A stretch of 64,000 nucleotides of DNA from a virus, in IMG/VR virus record IMGVR_UViG_3300020202_000068, positions 1-64,000 of that record; one strand, 5' to 3'. Under the pieces are notes generated by a model. The model was not told where the DNA came from. It made no database searches and saw nothing but the letters and a program-made list of their open reading frames with translations. This document shows, piece after piece, positions 38,675-46,947 of this stretch. Each line of letters starts with the position of its first letter. Position 1 is the stretch's first letter. A program made the translations under genes and the position numbers.

Positions 38675-38889
38675 AGCTCCCCCTGACACCGGCCCAGAAG
38701 GACGTGCTGGACCAGATCGACCGCTACATCTTCACCCACGGCTACCCACCCACCATCCGAGACCTCAATGCTCTCAATGGCTGGAACAGCCCCAATGCCG
38801 CCATGCGGCACATCCGGGAGCTGCGCCGTAAAGGCTATCTCAAACCCAACCCCGAGGGACGAGCCCGTGCGCTCGTGATTCAGCGATGA
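38671..38889 (+). CDS. Stand-alone LexA-type winged-helix DNA-binding protein
   Basis: 72 residues. LTPAQKDVLDQIDRYIFTHG, PPTIRDLNALNGW, SPNAAMRHIRELRRKGYL matches the LexA N-terminal domain. The Ser/Lys autoprotease domain is absent, so the protein would not be cleaved in an SOS response. Perhaps it represses phage genes or masks LexA operators. Confidence 0.82.
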   Translation: MKLPLTPAQKDVLDQIDRYIFTHGYPPTIRDLNALNGWNSPNAAMRHIRELRRKGYLKPNPEGRARALVIQR

Positions 38890-39152
38890 TCTATAAGGCC
38901 CAGTGGCCGCTGGCAGGCCTGAAGATGGTCGTGATCTATCCCGTGGAGCAGGAGCGACTCATGCCCCTGGAGCGGGACACATATTTTCTCCCGGCCACGC
39001 CCCAACTACGGAAGCACCTCTTCGACGGTCGCTTCATCAAGGTCTATTTCGAAGGCAGCTGCCTCCCCGGACTAGCTCCCGCCGTCAAAGAGTTCGTCCG
39101 CCACGAGGATTGGGTGGAACGTGATCCCCTCACAGGAGAATTAGTGCCATGA
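38886..39152 (+). CDS. Hypothetical protein (88 aa)
   Basis: ATGA-coupled to the LexA-like gene and to the next. Strand-rich (AGLKMVVIYPVEQERLMPLE, FIKVYFEGSCLPGLAPAVKE). Function unknown. Confidence 0.6.
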   Translation: MIYKAQWPLAGLKMVVIYPVEQERLMPLERDTYFLPATPQLRKHLFDGRFIKVYFEGSCLPGLAPAVKEFVRHEDWVERDPLTGELVP

Positions 39153-39361
39153 GCGAGCCGATAAAGTTCATGGGAGAGGTGATCATTCCCGTGGGTAGGG
39201 GGCACCTGCTCATTGAGTCCTGGACCGAGCCGGGGGAGTACCACAGCATCGACCTAGAGGAAGGCTCCTGCTCCTGTCGAGGCTGGGAATGCACCCGAGG
39301 GTGTCGTCACTTGGATGTCGCCCGCGAGCTGGCAAAAGCGACACAGCCGTGTCGCATTTGA
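39149..39361 (+). CDS. Small SWIM zinc-finger protein
   Basis: 70 residues. YHSIDLEEGSCSCRGWECTRGCRHLDVAREL has the CxC...CxH arrangement of SWIM fingers, which bind DNA or proteins. Its last ten codons are read out of hairpin repeat copy C, so the repeat has created the protein end. Confidence 0.7.
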   Translation: MSEPIKFMGEVIIPVGRGHLLIESWTEPGEYHSIDLEEGSCSCRGWECTRGCRHLDVARELAKATQPCRI

Positions 39362-39380
39362 GCTAAGTCCTTATTCTACG
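39333..39380 (+). repeat. Dispersed hairpin repeat, copy C
   Basis: AAAAGCGACAC-AGCC-GTGTCGCATTT then GAGCTAAGTCCTTATTCTACGTG. Overlaps the 3' end of the SWIM gene and includes its stop. Shares the ACGTG after the core with copy A. Confidence 0.75.
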
Positions 39381-39418
39381 TGTAGGCTTAGGTGGATAAG
39401 GAAAGATGGATAAGACTG

Positions 39419-39646
39419 ATGGAGAGCAGCGTGCTATCGCTCACACAGGAGGAGCTGGACATCGGCTGGCACTTCTGCGGAGACTGGGATGGCCTGCTGG
39501 TCAGTCCGTCAATGCCGATGGAATGGGACTGCTGCACCTGCATTGCACCCGAGGATAAGAATTATTATGAGCGGCAAAGCGCTAACGGAATTGACGCGGG
39601 GGGAGCTGCTGGAGAAGTGCCTGGACCTGATCGAGGCCCTACATAA
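39419..39646 (+). CDS. Hypothetical protein (75 aa)
   Basis: Start uncertain: ATG 39419 or GTG 39392, neither with a strong site. LTQEELDIGWHFCGDWDGLLV and EWDCCTCIAPED look like a genuine compact domain with a CC-C pattern. The last 25 residues overlap the next gene and look disordered. Confidence 0.5.
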   Translation: MESSVLSLTQEELDIGWHFCGDWDGLLVSPSMPMEWDCCTCIAPEDKNYYERQSANGIDAGGAAGEVPGPDRGPT

Positions 39647-39947
39647 GAAGCACGAGCAGCTCCGAGAGGCGAAACGGGACCTGCCTTTTAATAAGGCCGC
39701 CAACGAACGCCATCAGCTCCATAAGCGGGCCTGGGGCCGCCGCAAGGCTCACCTGCTGGGCCTGCTAATCGAGGCCCAGCGGCTCCTGGAGCTGGCCGAT
39801 AAAAAAGGCTTCATCTACTCCAAGGACATCGTCTCTGCCATCCAGTACGAGCTGGACTGCGGGGAGCGTGATTTCCAAAAGCACCTGCACCGCAAGAAGA
39901 TAAGGAGGCTCCATGCTGCCGCCAGCCGCCCGCTTGATAGAGCGTGA
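39567..39947 (+). CDS. Coiled-coil protein (126 aa)
   Basis: ATG 39567 after GAGGATAAGAATT. Charged helical (LLEKCLDLIEALHKKHEQLREAKRDL), Arg/Lys-rich. Function unknown; overlaps both neighbours. Confidence 0.6.
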   Translation: MSGKALTELTRGELLEKCLDLIEALHKKHEQLREAKRDLPFNKAANERHQLHKRAWGRRKAHLLGLLIEAQRLLELADKKGFIYSKDIVSAIQYELDCGERDFQKHLHRKKIRRLHAAASRPLDRA

Positions 39948-40191
39948 GTCCGCCTTCCGGCAGGGGTCCTGCTTCCACGACTTCATGGACAAGCCATGTG
40001 CCCCGGGAGATGCGTGTGCATACGACGCCCTGGGGGCGATCTTCAACGCCTACCGGAATACCGATCCCGAGAACCGCCATCTCGCTGCCAAGCGGGCCTT
40101 CGCCCTCTGTCGGGCACGCTACGGCCACGCCATGCTGGGCAAGCTCATTTGGGAGCAAGCCCTGGAATTACTAACCGACGCCGACTGCTAA
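39913..40191 (+). CDS. Hypothetical protein (92 aa)
   Basis: ATG 39913 after AAGGAGGCTCC. Cys-containing helical protein (CFHDFMDKPCAPGDACAYDALGAIF). Last gene of the plus-strand cluster; its stop abuts the convergent minus-strand gene. Function unknown. Confidence 0.6.
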   Translation: MLPPAARLIERESAFRQGSCFHDFMDKPCAPGDACAYDALGAIFNAYRNTDPENRHLAAKRAFALCRARYGHAMLGKLIWEQALELLTDADC

Positions 40192-41904
40192 CTACTTCCG
40201 AGGACCTCGCTGCATGTCCTTGGTCTGCTTTCCCGTGATCTTTCCGGCGATATAGCGGCCAATTTTTCCAGCCCACGCCTGGGGACTGAATGGGTTGGTC
40301 AGGTCCATCGGCGATGCCGGTCCGGGCCGCATAGGTTTCTCGGTAAGGCCCAGGCCCAGTTCCTGGTCGCCGGTCGCTTCGCGGAGGATTTTGTCCTGGT
40401 CTTCCTTGTTTGTGACGCCATTCGCGGCTAGGTCGGCCCGGGCTCCTTCGATGTCACCGCCAGTAGCTTTATCTCGCACCGAACCAGTGACCTGTTCCGG
40501 CAGGCTGGGGGCCGTTGCCAGCGGCGGGGGCTTGGGCGCGGCTGGGCCGTTCTCAGCCTCCGTGCGGGCACGCTGGGCGTCCACGATAGCCTTGTTTCGA
40601 CCCTCAGCAATCTTCTCGTTGGAGGTGATCTGCCTCTCAGCTAAGCCGAGTCGCTTGTCAGCCATAAGCTGCTCACCGTTCATCCGTGCTTCCATTCCCT
40701 TGCGGGCCTGGTAGGCACCAGGATTGGCCGCAGCGAACCGCTCTTCCACGGTCAGGTGGCCACGCTTGACGCGCACCGCATCCCGTCGCCCCTTATCCTT
40801 TTCCTGGGCCTTGGCGGTCGCCAGCTCCCGCCGCTTACCGAGTTCCGCCTTGCGACCGGCGAGGTACTTCTGCCGGGCGGGAGCGCTGGCGGTATTGGCC
40901 TGCTTCGCAGCCTCCACCCGTTTGGCGGCACTGCTGCCCTGGTTCGGCGTCAGCGATCCACCAGGCGTCTCTGTGTACTGACCAGCTGGAAACTGAGGCT
41001 TCTGGGCAAGGTCAAGTTCCGGTCGTGGTGTCGGTTGGTAGCCGGTTGGCCGCTTATTGATGCTGGCCAGCATAGCCTCGCGGCCATTACCCTGGATGCC
41101 GATGTTTCGGGCAATCCGCAGGTCGTCCTCGGTGATATTTGGAGTCCCCTGACCGAAGTTCCCGCCGACCGTCGTGCGCGGCATGTGGCCGTGAGCTTGA
41201 TAAACCTGATTGGCTCCGTAGTTGCTTGGCAGCATTCCATTGCTGGCTGGGTTCGCCAGGGCATCTGCGTAATGCCCAGCACCGCTCACCGGCCCGCTGG
41301 GGAATCTCTGTTCGATATCCGGCATCGACCCTTGAAGGTTATGGTTGCCGCTGGAGATGGCTCTCAGGGCTTGTAGCGATGGATGATTATCGACCGGGCT
41401 CGGCGGCTGCATCGCCCGGGCTGCCGGGCTACCTGCGATACGGTCGGACTCTCCGCCAGGCGTGAAGATGCCGTACGGGGCATTGGGCCCGAGGTTCGGA
41501 TTCCGACCAGTCCTCATATACGCATCCCAGGCCTGAGCGTGGGGCAGCGGTTGTGCTGGAGCCGGAACTTGCGGAGCGACCGCCTGTGGCTGGACGGGTG
41601 TGCTTGGTTGTGGCCTGAGCGCCTCGGCGGCACCAGCTTCCATGCCTTGAAAAGGAGACGGCCCTGGCTGTGGAGGAGGCGGCGTGAGTTGGATGGGGTT
41701 CGGACGAGCCGCTACCGGGTGCTGCTGGCCCGCTACTGGCTGAGGCGTCAACCCAACGCTGGGAGGCCCAGGTTGAGCGTGGAGATACCCCTCCCGCGTC
41801 CCCGACGGGGCCATCTGCGGCCCCGGAGGCCGCCAGGGAGCCGATAATCCAGTCGGGGATTTGTATCCGGCAGTCCGCTTGTTCGCCGTGGTGGGATGGG
41901 GCAT
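40192..41904 (-). CDS. Proline/glutamine-rich virion-associated protein (570 aa)
   Basis: ATG 41904 behind AGAAGGAACG. Residues 1-160 are Pro/Gln/Ala-rich and probably unfolded. The middle (about 300-450) is basic-acidic helical (KYLAGRKAELGKRRELATAKAQEKDKGRR) and the C-terminus is helical. No family recognised. Last gene of the tail block; could be an internal or scaffold-like virion protein. Confidence 0.6.
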   Translation of the reverse strand: MPHPTTANKRTAGYKSPTGLSAPWRPPGPQMAPSGTREGYLHAQPGPPSVGLTPQPVAGQQHPVAARPNPIQLTPPPPQPGPSPFQGMEAGAAEALRPQPSTPVQPQAVAPQVPAPAQPLPHAQAWDAYMRTGRNPNLGPNAPYGIFTPGGESDRIAGSPAARAMQPPSPVDNHPSLQALRAISSGNHNLQGSMPDIEQRFPSGPVSGAGHYADALANPASNGMLPSNYGANQVYQAHGHMPRTTVGGNFGQGTPNITEDDLRIARNIGIQGNGREAMLASINKRPTGYQPTPRPELDLAQKPQFPAGQYTETPGGSLTPNQGSSAAKRVEAAKQANTASAPARQKYLAGRKAELGKRRELATAKAQEKDKGRRDAVRVKRGHLTVEERFAAANPGAYQARKGMEARMNGEQLMADKRLGLAERQITSNEKIAEGRNKAIVDAQRARTEAENGPAAPKPPPLATAPSLPEQVTGSVRDKATGGDIEGARADLAANGVTNKEDQDKILREATGDQELGLGLTEKPMRPGPASPMDLTNPFSPQAWAGKIGRYIAGKITGKQTKDMQRGPRK

Positions 41905-42100
41905 TGTCGTTCCTTCTATTGGCTAGTTGGCGACCATCCTGGCCGCATAACGATCAGTTATTTACCGGACAATCGTTCACTAGAAATCCTACCACAAGGC
42001 GATTCCAATGGACCTGTCGGGTGGATCGTCCGTAAAAATCCACGCCAGGACCAGGAAATGCTGGTGATCGGCCGTCAATGTGTCGTCAAAATGTCAATAC

Positions 42101-42116
42101 GGACAGGGAGGTGTCC
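42101..42116 (+). promoter_or_regulatory. CsrA-binding hairpin over the csrA ribosome binding site
   Basis: GGACA (42101-42105) pairs with TGTCC (42112-42116), presenting GGGAGG as a hexaloop. The sequence ACAGGGAGGT fits the CsrA consensus ACA-N-GGA-N-GU with GGA in the loop, and the loop is also the Shine-Dalgarno, 9 bases before TTG 42121. Predicts translational self-repression. Confidence 0.75.
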
Positions 42117-42120
42117 CATC

Positions 42121-42318
42121 TTGGTGCTATCACGAAAAAAAGGCGAACGTCTTATTATCGGCGAGGACATCGCGATTGAGGTCGTCGAGGTCAGGGGAGA
42201 CCGCGTCAGGCTCGGCCTGGAGGCACCGGACTATGTATCCATCGTCCGGGAGGAGCTATTAGACGTGCTGCGGGAGCAGGCGCAGCGCGAGACTAGGCTG
42301 GCGAGGGCAGCCGGCTAG
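42121..42318 (+). CDS. csrA: CsrA/RsmA translational regulator
   Basis: 65 residues beginning MVLSRKKGERLIIGEDIAIE and VVEVRGDRVRLGLEAP, YVSIVREELLDVL: the CsrA family almost end to end, including the RNA-binding R/K-rich start and the LGLEAP strand. CsrA binds GGA hairpins at mRNA 5' ends to block or alter translation. The usual start ATG-Leu-Val-Leu-Ser-Arg reads ATC-TTG-GTG here, so translation probably begins at TTG 42121. A lone plus-strand gene in a minus-strand virion block, moron-like. It probably retunes host carbon or motility control during infection, or controls phage mRNAs. Confidence 0.92.
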   Translation: MVLSRKKGERLIIGEDIAIEVVEVRGDRVRLGLEAPDYVSIVREELLDVLREQAQRETRLARAAG

Positions 42319-42656
42319 TCGGTAAGTCGGAAGAGCCTACGGAAGAATCGCGAGGCCCTGGCTCCCAGTGAGTTCAGGGTCTCTTCTCTTTGTGGGCATT
42401 TGCAGGGCTTTACCAGACCAAGCATCCGCTTGATCCGATTGATTCGTCGTGGGGTGATGCTGAATACTTCCGCGATGATAGAGACCCAGCAGCCAATCTC
42501 ATGGGCGAATGGCAGTCCATTGCAACTTGCCAAGATTTTTTCGTTTCCGTGAGGCGTCGATAGCGGCCTCGTGTGGCGCGTGCATGTTGGCCGGCGGCAT
42601 CGCACGCGGCGAATTCCGTTTACCGTGTCGCAGATGTCCTCCCAGTCACATCGCAT
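42315..42656 (-). CDS. Hypothetical protein (113 aa), HTH-like
   Basis: Cys/Arg-rich. WVSIIAEVFSITPRRINRIKRMLGL could be a helix-turn-helix; CKCPQREETLNSLGAR follows. Its stop overlaps the csrA stop. Found between tail genes, so possibly a tail accessory. Function unknown. Confidence 0.5.
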   Translation of the reverse strand: MRCDWEDICDTVNGIRRVRCRRPTCTRHTRPLSTPHGNEKILASCNGLPFAHEIGCWVSIIAEVFSITPRRINRIKRMLGLVKPCKCPQREETLNSLGARASRFFRRLFRLTD

Positions 42657-42657
42657 A

Positions 42658-43230
42658 TTATGGCACGAATGTTACGGATGCTGTTGAGCCGGCCCCCGCA
42701 CAGTATCGCGTTGGCGTGGCAAACGGGGCGCAGTTAACCGCAGCATCGCTGAATAAGGTGAACACCTCGCCCGACCATGATGCGCACGGGGTTGTCGAGG
42801 TTCTCCATTCATAAAAGCACGTTCCCCCACCTGCGATCGAGAGCAATGCCGCTCCGCCGCTTCCGTTGCCGAGAACGCTCATTCCCGACCCCGAAAAGAC
42901 AGTTCCAGGGCAAGGAGTCGGGTCAGGTCCGCTGTCGGCCGGCGTCATGCGGTAGTTGCAGTTTGGAACGTCAAATAAATCGTCGCAGACATAAGTGGCA
43001 TTCATATTTTCGCATGCTGTGCATCCGGCGTCTGCCATTCCCGCGATCACTACTGAGTAGTAGCTCGGGAAGCAATCACAGGCTGCTACGCAGCAACCAC
43101 ACCCCGGCCACCAGCCGAATCCCGCAGCGAACACAACAAAGGAAGCCTCCAGTGACCATGTCGACAGAGCGATAGCGGTCAGGCACACGAGCCCCTTGCG
43201 GATGGTCGGTACTAGAGGGTGTTCGCGCAT
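42658..43230 (-). CDS. Cys-rich surface protein (190 aa)
   Basis: ATG 43230 overlaps the preceding stop (TGATG), preferred to the longer reading. A hydrophobic start (GLVCLTAIALSTWSLEASFVV) is followed by CGCCVAACDCFPSYYSVVIAG, CTACENMNATYVC and other Cys pairs in a beta-rich protein. From memory, similar Cys-rich domains occur in planctomycete-associated sequences. Likely tail-tip or adhesin component. Confidence 0.55.
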   Translation of the reverse strand: MREHPLVPTIRKGLVCLTAIALSTWSLEASFVVFAAGFGWWPGCGCCVAACDCFPSYYSVVIAGMADAGCTACENMNATYVCDDLFDVPNCNYRMTPADSGPDPTPCPGTVFSGSGMSVLGNGSGGAALLSIAGGGTCFYEWRTSTTPCASWSGEVFTLFSDAAVNCAPFATPTRYCAGAGSTASVTFVP

Positions 43231-43865
43231 CAACATTGAACCCACATAAGCGCCGGGATACCATTGCCGATCGTCACTCCGCAATACTTTCCGTTGACGC
43301 TCGTAAGCGCTGTGCCACGGTTAACGACGCCCGTAATGTTCATCGAGGAGTCTGTTTGGTAGGTCGTGCCGACGTGCACACTGACAGTGCAGGTATTGCC
43401 CAAACTGACGTTTGTATCGTCAATCTTCCCAATGACCGTGTGAATTCCTAACCACTGAGCAACGACGACGTTTTGCCCGGCAGAGGTTGTAGCGCCGCCG
43501 ATAATTCCATAGCCGTAGTAATTTAGTTCCAGGGTGTGCTGCCCGTGCTTGGGACCATAGACCGCGCCGGCGGATGGGGCGCTGCCGTTGTAGCGCACAA
43601 AGCCTGGCTTCAGGAGATCGGCAGCCCAACCTTCACTGGAACTGCTGGCTCCGATCGCCCAGGGGCCAGTGACGTAATAGGCCCCAAAGTTGAACTGAGT
43701 GCTGGTGGAGTTGGGCTTGATGACAGACAACACGGGCTCGCCGTCTGAGGTCGTGACAGTGCCGTTCGCCAGGACCACGGAATGCGGCGGAATCACTGCT
43801 CCGGTCGCGTTCTTGACTCGGAACCAGTTGCGACGAAAGGATGGGGCGATTTCGTTGGAGATCAC
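43230..43865 (-). CDS. Beta-rich tail protein (211 aa)
   Basis: GTG 43865 overlaps the previous stop (GTGA). Beta-rich (VVLANGTVTTSDGEP, TLELNYYGYGIIGGA, CTVSVHVGTTY). Probably a tail or fibre component; no family recognised. Confidence 0.6.
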   Translation of the reverse strand: MISNEIAPSFRRNWFRVKNATGAVIPPHSVVLANGTVTTSDGEPVLSVIKPNSTSTQFNFGAYYVTGPWAIGASSSSEGWAADLLKPGFVRYNGSAPSAGAVYGPKHGQHTLELNYYGYGIIGGATTSAGQNVVVAQWLGIHTVIGKIDDTNVSLGNTCTVSVHVGTTYQTDSSMNITGVVNRGTALTSVNGKYCGVTIGNGIPALMWVQC

Positions 43866-45409
43866 GGCAGCTCCTCCAGCTTAAGGGCGAACCGCTTCTC
43901 CTGGGCGGAGCGATCGAGCACGTCGTACTCACCACCTTCATAGACCCTGGTCCGGGGAGGCTTATTGATCACCCACTCCCAGGTCACTTGGGCGATATTG
44001 CCGTTCAGTGTCCCGAATACCAGGCCTGGATAAGTGATCTCGCTGGAGTACGGACTTTGGTACTTGTCGATGAAGATTTGGACGTAGGCGTCGGCTTCAG
44101 CGATGGTCTGCTCCTCTGTGCTTAGCCCGCTCTGGAGGTCATAGACCGAGAACAGCTCGGGACGCCGGAGGAGCAGGTCACCGCCATCCCCGCCAACTGT
44201 CCCGAAGCGGTAGATACCGCCCACAAACCCCTCGACGGTCTTGAGCTTATAAGCCGTAATCAGATAGAGCGTTGGCTCGGCAAAGGTCCCCGTGCTGGAG
44301 AGCTTGAAGAGTGGCGTATTAAACTCCACGATCTGCCGTTCCCTATGGAGGACGAACGGCACGAAAGATCGCGAGTTGGTGTGATTAGTGGCGATTTCCA
44401 GATAGCCCCAGCACTCCCCGACCTCGACGTAGGGCTGGAGGCTGTGCTGGACGTTGTGATAGTCGGTCTCGGAATAGAGGATGTAGTCCTGGAGAATGTA
44501 TTGGTTGATGTTCGTGATCGGGAAGGGGAAGTTCCCGACCGGCAAAGTGCCGTTCTCCTGGCCGATAATCTTGTACATCCGGTACACATCCTCGAAGGCC
44601 CGAATGCGATGCTGGGCATTGCCCGACAGGCCAGCGAATATCCAGGGGTGCTCGTAATCCCAACCACCAGCGGGTTTGATGTTGGTTTGGGAGAGCGACT
44701 TCTGCTGGTTGCTGGGATAGTCCCGACAAGCAGCCTGAAGCCTTAGCCGGCTCTGCCAGAGGCTGTCTCCGCAGATCACCACCACGCGGTTGGGGACGTT
44801 GGCCCGAGGAGCGAACTGCACCTTCGGCAGGACCTCGCCGACATCCGTGGGCGTCCCATTGCCCTGCCCCAGCCGCCAGATTTCCACCTGATTCGTGAGT
44901 GGGTTCAGCACGACCTCGCAGGCTACATAGTCACAGAGCCGCTGAAGGGCGATGTCCGCTCGCTCGTTCTGCCAATTGCAGCGGGGAAAGACCCCGCCCG
45001 GCATTTGACTCACGTCGTAGCCTGACTCGCCGATGGCATCTAAGAGCAGGGTCGCTAATTCAGCTGGTGACTTCCTGGTGATCTCGTCGATCTCGCCCGC
45101 CGCTGTCCGTCGGTTCCAGTCGCCCCCGATCGTCTTCCCCGCCCACCGCCACCGCCGGTCTAAGAGATGCACGGCCAGGATCGGGTGGCCATTATGACGC
45201 TGCCGGAGATGGGCCGATTTGATGGCCATATCCGGGAATTGCAGGGAGATTTCGTTGTAGGTCAGGGTGAGCGTACCGACTGAATCCACGACCTCTTGCG
45301 GGGTTAGGTAAAGACAGGCGACCGAGGGGGTCACGCCCCGCGCAAACGGGAAGCGGACGGCCCGGATACCGCTGAGTCCGCTATGCGTAATCCCTGATTG
45401 AATCGGCAT
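43862..45409 (-). CDS. Tail-hub-like structural protein (515 aa)
   Basis: Mixed beta protein with IRAVRFPFARGVTPSVACLYL, LQFPDMAIKSAHLRQRHNGH and LCDYVACEVVLNPLTNQVEIW. This resembles baseplate-hub or tail-knob proteins that contain duplicated beta barrels (inference from composition and position). Starts only 15 bases from the divergent histone-like gene. Confidence 0.55.
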   Translation of the reverse strand: MPIQSGITHSGLSGIRAVRFPFARGVTPSVACLYLTPQEVVDSVGTLTLTYNEISLQFPDMAIKSAHLRQRHNGHPILAVHLLDRRWRWAGKTIGGDWNRRTAAGEIDEITRKSPAELATLLLDAIGESGYDVSQMPGGVFPRCNWQNERADIALQRLCDYVACEVVLNPLTNQVEIWRLGQGNGTPTDVGEVLPKVQFAPRANVPNRVVVICGDSLWQSRLRLQAACRDYPSNQQKSLSQTNIKPAGGWDYEHPWIFAGLSGNAQHRIRAFEDVYRMYKIIGQENGTLPVGNFPFPITNINQYILQDYILYSETDYHNVQHSLQPYVEVGECWGYLEIATNHTNSRSFVPFVLHRERQIVEFNTPLFKLSSTGTFAEPTLYLITAYKLKTVEGFVGGIYRFGTVGGDGGDLLLRRPELFSVYDLQSGLSTEEQTIAEADAYVQIFIDKYQSPYSSEITYPGLVFGTLNGNIAQVTWEWVINKPPRTRVYEGGEYDVLDRSAQEKRFALKLEELP

Positions 45410-45424
45410 TTAGGAGAACTTGCG

Positions 45425-45622
45425 ATGGATGAGATGCGAATGACTTCTGAGGCTCTGGATTACGTGGATAAGCTGCACTGGAGGTTTAATAAGCTGCTGT
45501 GTGATGCCGCCTTCTCAGAGGCTCATGAACGTGGCCGGGAGGTTGTGCAGGTAATTGATGTCCAGCATGTGCTCTCCAGGGTCTGTGAGCGGATATTCGA
45601 TGAGGAGATCGCCAAGCACTAG
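45425..45622 (+). CDS. Predicted histone-fold protein
   Basis: 65 residues from ATG 45425 (AGGAG 8 bases upstream; the reading from 45398 has none). RMTSEALDYVDKLHWRFNKL then AFSEAHERGREVVQVIDVQHVLSRV aligns without gaps to archaeal histones (RVS..A...L.KIL..., ARHAGRKTIKAEDIELAV): short helix, long helix, loop, helix. The buried Arg-x6-Asp pair that locks the fold is present (R-E-V-V-Q-V-I-D). The Lys/Thr DNA-contact residues of RKT are changed to E and V, so DNA binding is uncertain. A lone plus-strand gene between two minus-strand virion genes. Confidence 0.65.
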   Translation: MDEMRMTSEALDYVDKLHWRFNKLLCDAAFSEAHERGREVVQVIDVQHVLSRVCERIFDEEIAKH

Positions 45623-46947
45623 CTGAAGGTGATGGTCTTGTTCGTCCGTGGATGAATGATGGTGACTTCATCAAGAGTGCAATCAATCAGCTGGATTACT
45701 ACGTTCCCGGTCCTTCCCTGGGGGTCCCTGAAGGTTGATCCGGCAGACATGGTGATCGTGTTGGTGATCGCGAAGCTGGCCACGCCCTTGGTGCAGTCGA
45801 TCTCGCCACCGTTGAGGTCGAGAGTGGTGATCGTCGCCGCCCCAGTGGGCCAGAACTTCGCTCCCTTGTTCACGGTCAGGCTGGTAATGGTCCCGGCCCC
45901 ATGCTTCCAGATGCCACCGTTCGCCACCCCAGTCGCTAAAGCGGAATTGGTAGTCAGGCTCCCGCCGTTGATCGTGACCGTGGCGGAATTGAACGTGACT
46001 CCTGAGCTACAATAAGTCTCGGCCTGGGAGGTGGGGCCGCTACCGTTGATCAGCGTCGTGCAGGTAAAGGTCTCACCGCCATAAAAAGCCAGCCCCACAT
46101 CCCCGTCGAGGTTCCGCACGACGTTGGAGTTGTTGTTGCCGATCAGGAGGATGCAGGGGACACCGTTTGTTTCCCGCGTACCCTTACCGAAGACGTTATA
46201 GACCGAGGCGACTGTGCCGCCGTCGAGCTTGATCCGCCCGCTGCCAGGTCCCGCCCCGACTTCCAGGTCGGCATTCGTGAAGCCGTCAGCCGTGAGGTAT
46301 TGAGGGGTGCGGTATTCCGGGTAGGGGTTCGCCGAGTCATCGACGTTCGTCCGGGCCAATCCGATCTTGCCGTTGTAGCTCTTGTACTTCGTGAATTGGG
46401 TGACCGCGATCGCTCCCAGGTCCAGCTCCCACAGGCAGTCCACGCTGCCGGTGTCGAAGATGACCGTGTCGCCATTACCAGGAACCGCGTTACCATCCCA
46501 GTTATCGGCCTGATTGGCGTGATTGCGGCTCGTGGCGGCTGTAGCGGCGTTGGTGTAGTTCACTGCACCGTCGCCAGCCGTCGTCTCCGCTTCCGTCATC
46601 GTGAACGGCGTGCCAGCTAGAACCCCTGTGCCGGCCGTCGTAATCGTGACCGTGCTGGAGCTGACCGTAGCTGAGAGGTTGCCGAACTGCGGAATGCCCT
46701 GTGCCCCAAGGTCAGCGATCGAGGGCACGCAGCTGGCGGTCGTGTCGGCAAGAGTGTCGCCGTTTAGGGCCTCTTTGATCGTGGTGGCAACGCCGGCTGT
46801 GGTAGTGTTGGCACCAATCGTGATCACGAAATCGACATTCGCGATCGTGTACGTTTCAGTGTCTCCGGCCCCCCACGTACCAGACACGATCGCTGTCGCG
46901 ACTTGCCGCACCGCCTTCGAGGCACCAATCCATTTTGCAGTGGCCGT
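45619..46947 (-). CDS. Beta-helix tail fibre-like protein
   Basis: Repeated Thr/Asn/Gly-rich strands (GGSLTTNSALATGVANGGIW, GAATITTLDLNGGEIDC, SFAITNTITMSAGSTF) suggest a right-handed beta-helix adhesin or glycan-degrading fibre. The first in-frame ATG/GTG/TTG is GTG 46911, but coding similarity seems to extend further: the frame upstream reads TATAKWIGASKAV. At the place where I would expect a start Met there is ACG (46945-46947), after GGCAGGG. The start is therefore uncertain: ACG 46947 or GTG 46911. Its stop overlaps the stop of the histone-like gene. Confidence 0.6.
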   Translation of the reverse strand, partial: TATAKWIGASKAVRQVATAIVSGTWGAGDTETYTIANVDFVITIGANTTTAGVATTIKEALNGDTLADTTASCVPSIADLGAQGIPQFGNLSATVSSSTVTITTAGTGVLAGTPFTMTEAETTAGDGAVNYTNAATAATSRNHANQADNWDGNAVPGNGDTVIFDTGSVDCLWELDLGAIAVTQFTKYKSYNGKIGLARTNVDDSANPYPEYRTPQYLTADGFTNADLEVGAGPGSGRIKLDGGTVASVYNVFGKGTRETNGVPCILLIGNNNSNVVRNLDGDVGLAFYGGETFTCTTLINGSGPTSQAETYCSSGVTFNSATVTINGGSLTTNSALATGVANGGIWKHGAGTITSLTVNKGAKFWPTGAATITTLDLNGGEIDCTKGVASFAITNTITMSAGSTFRDPQGRTGNVVIQLIDCTLDEVTIIHPRTNKTITFS

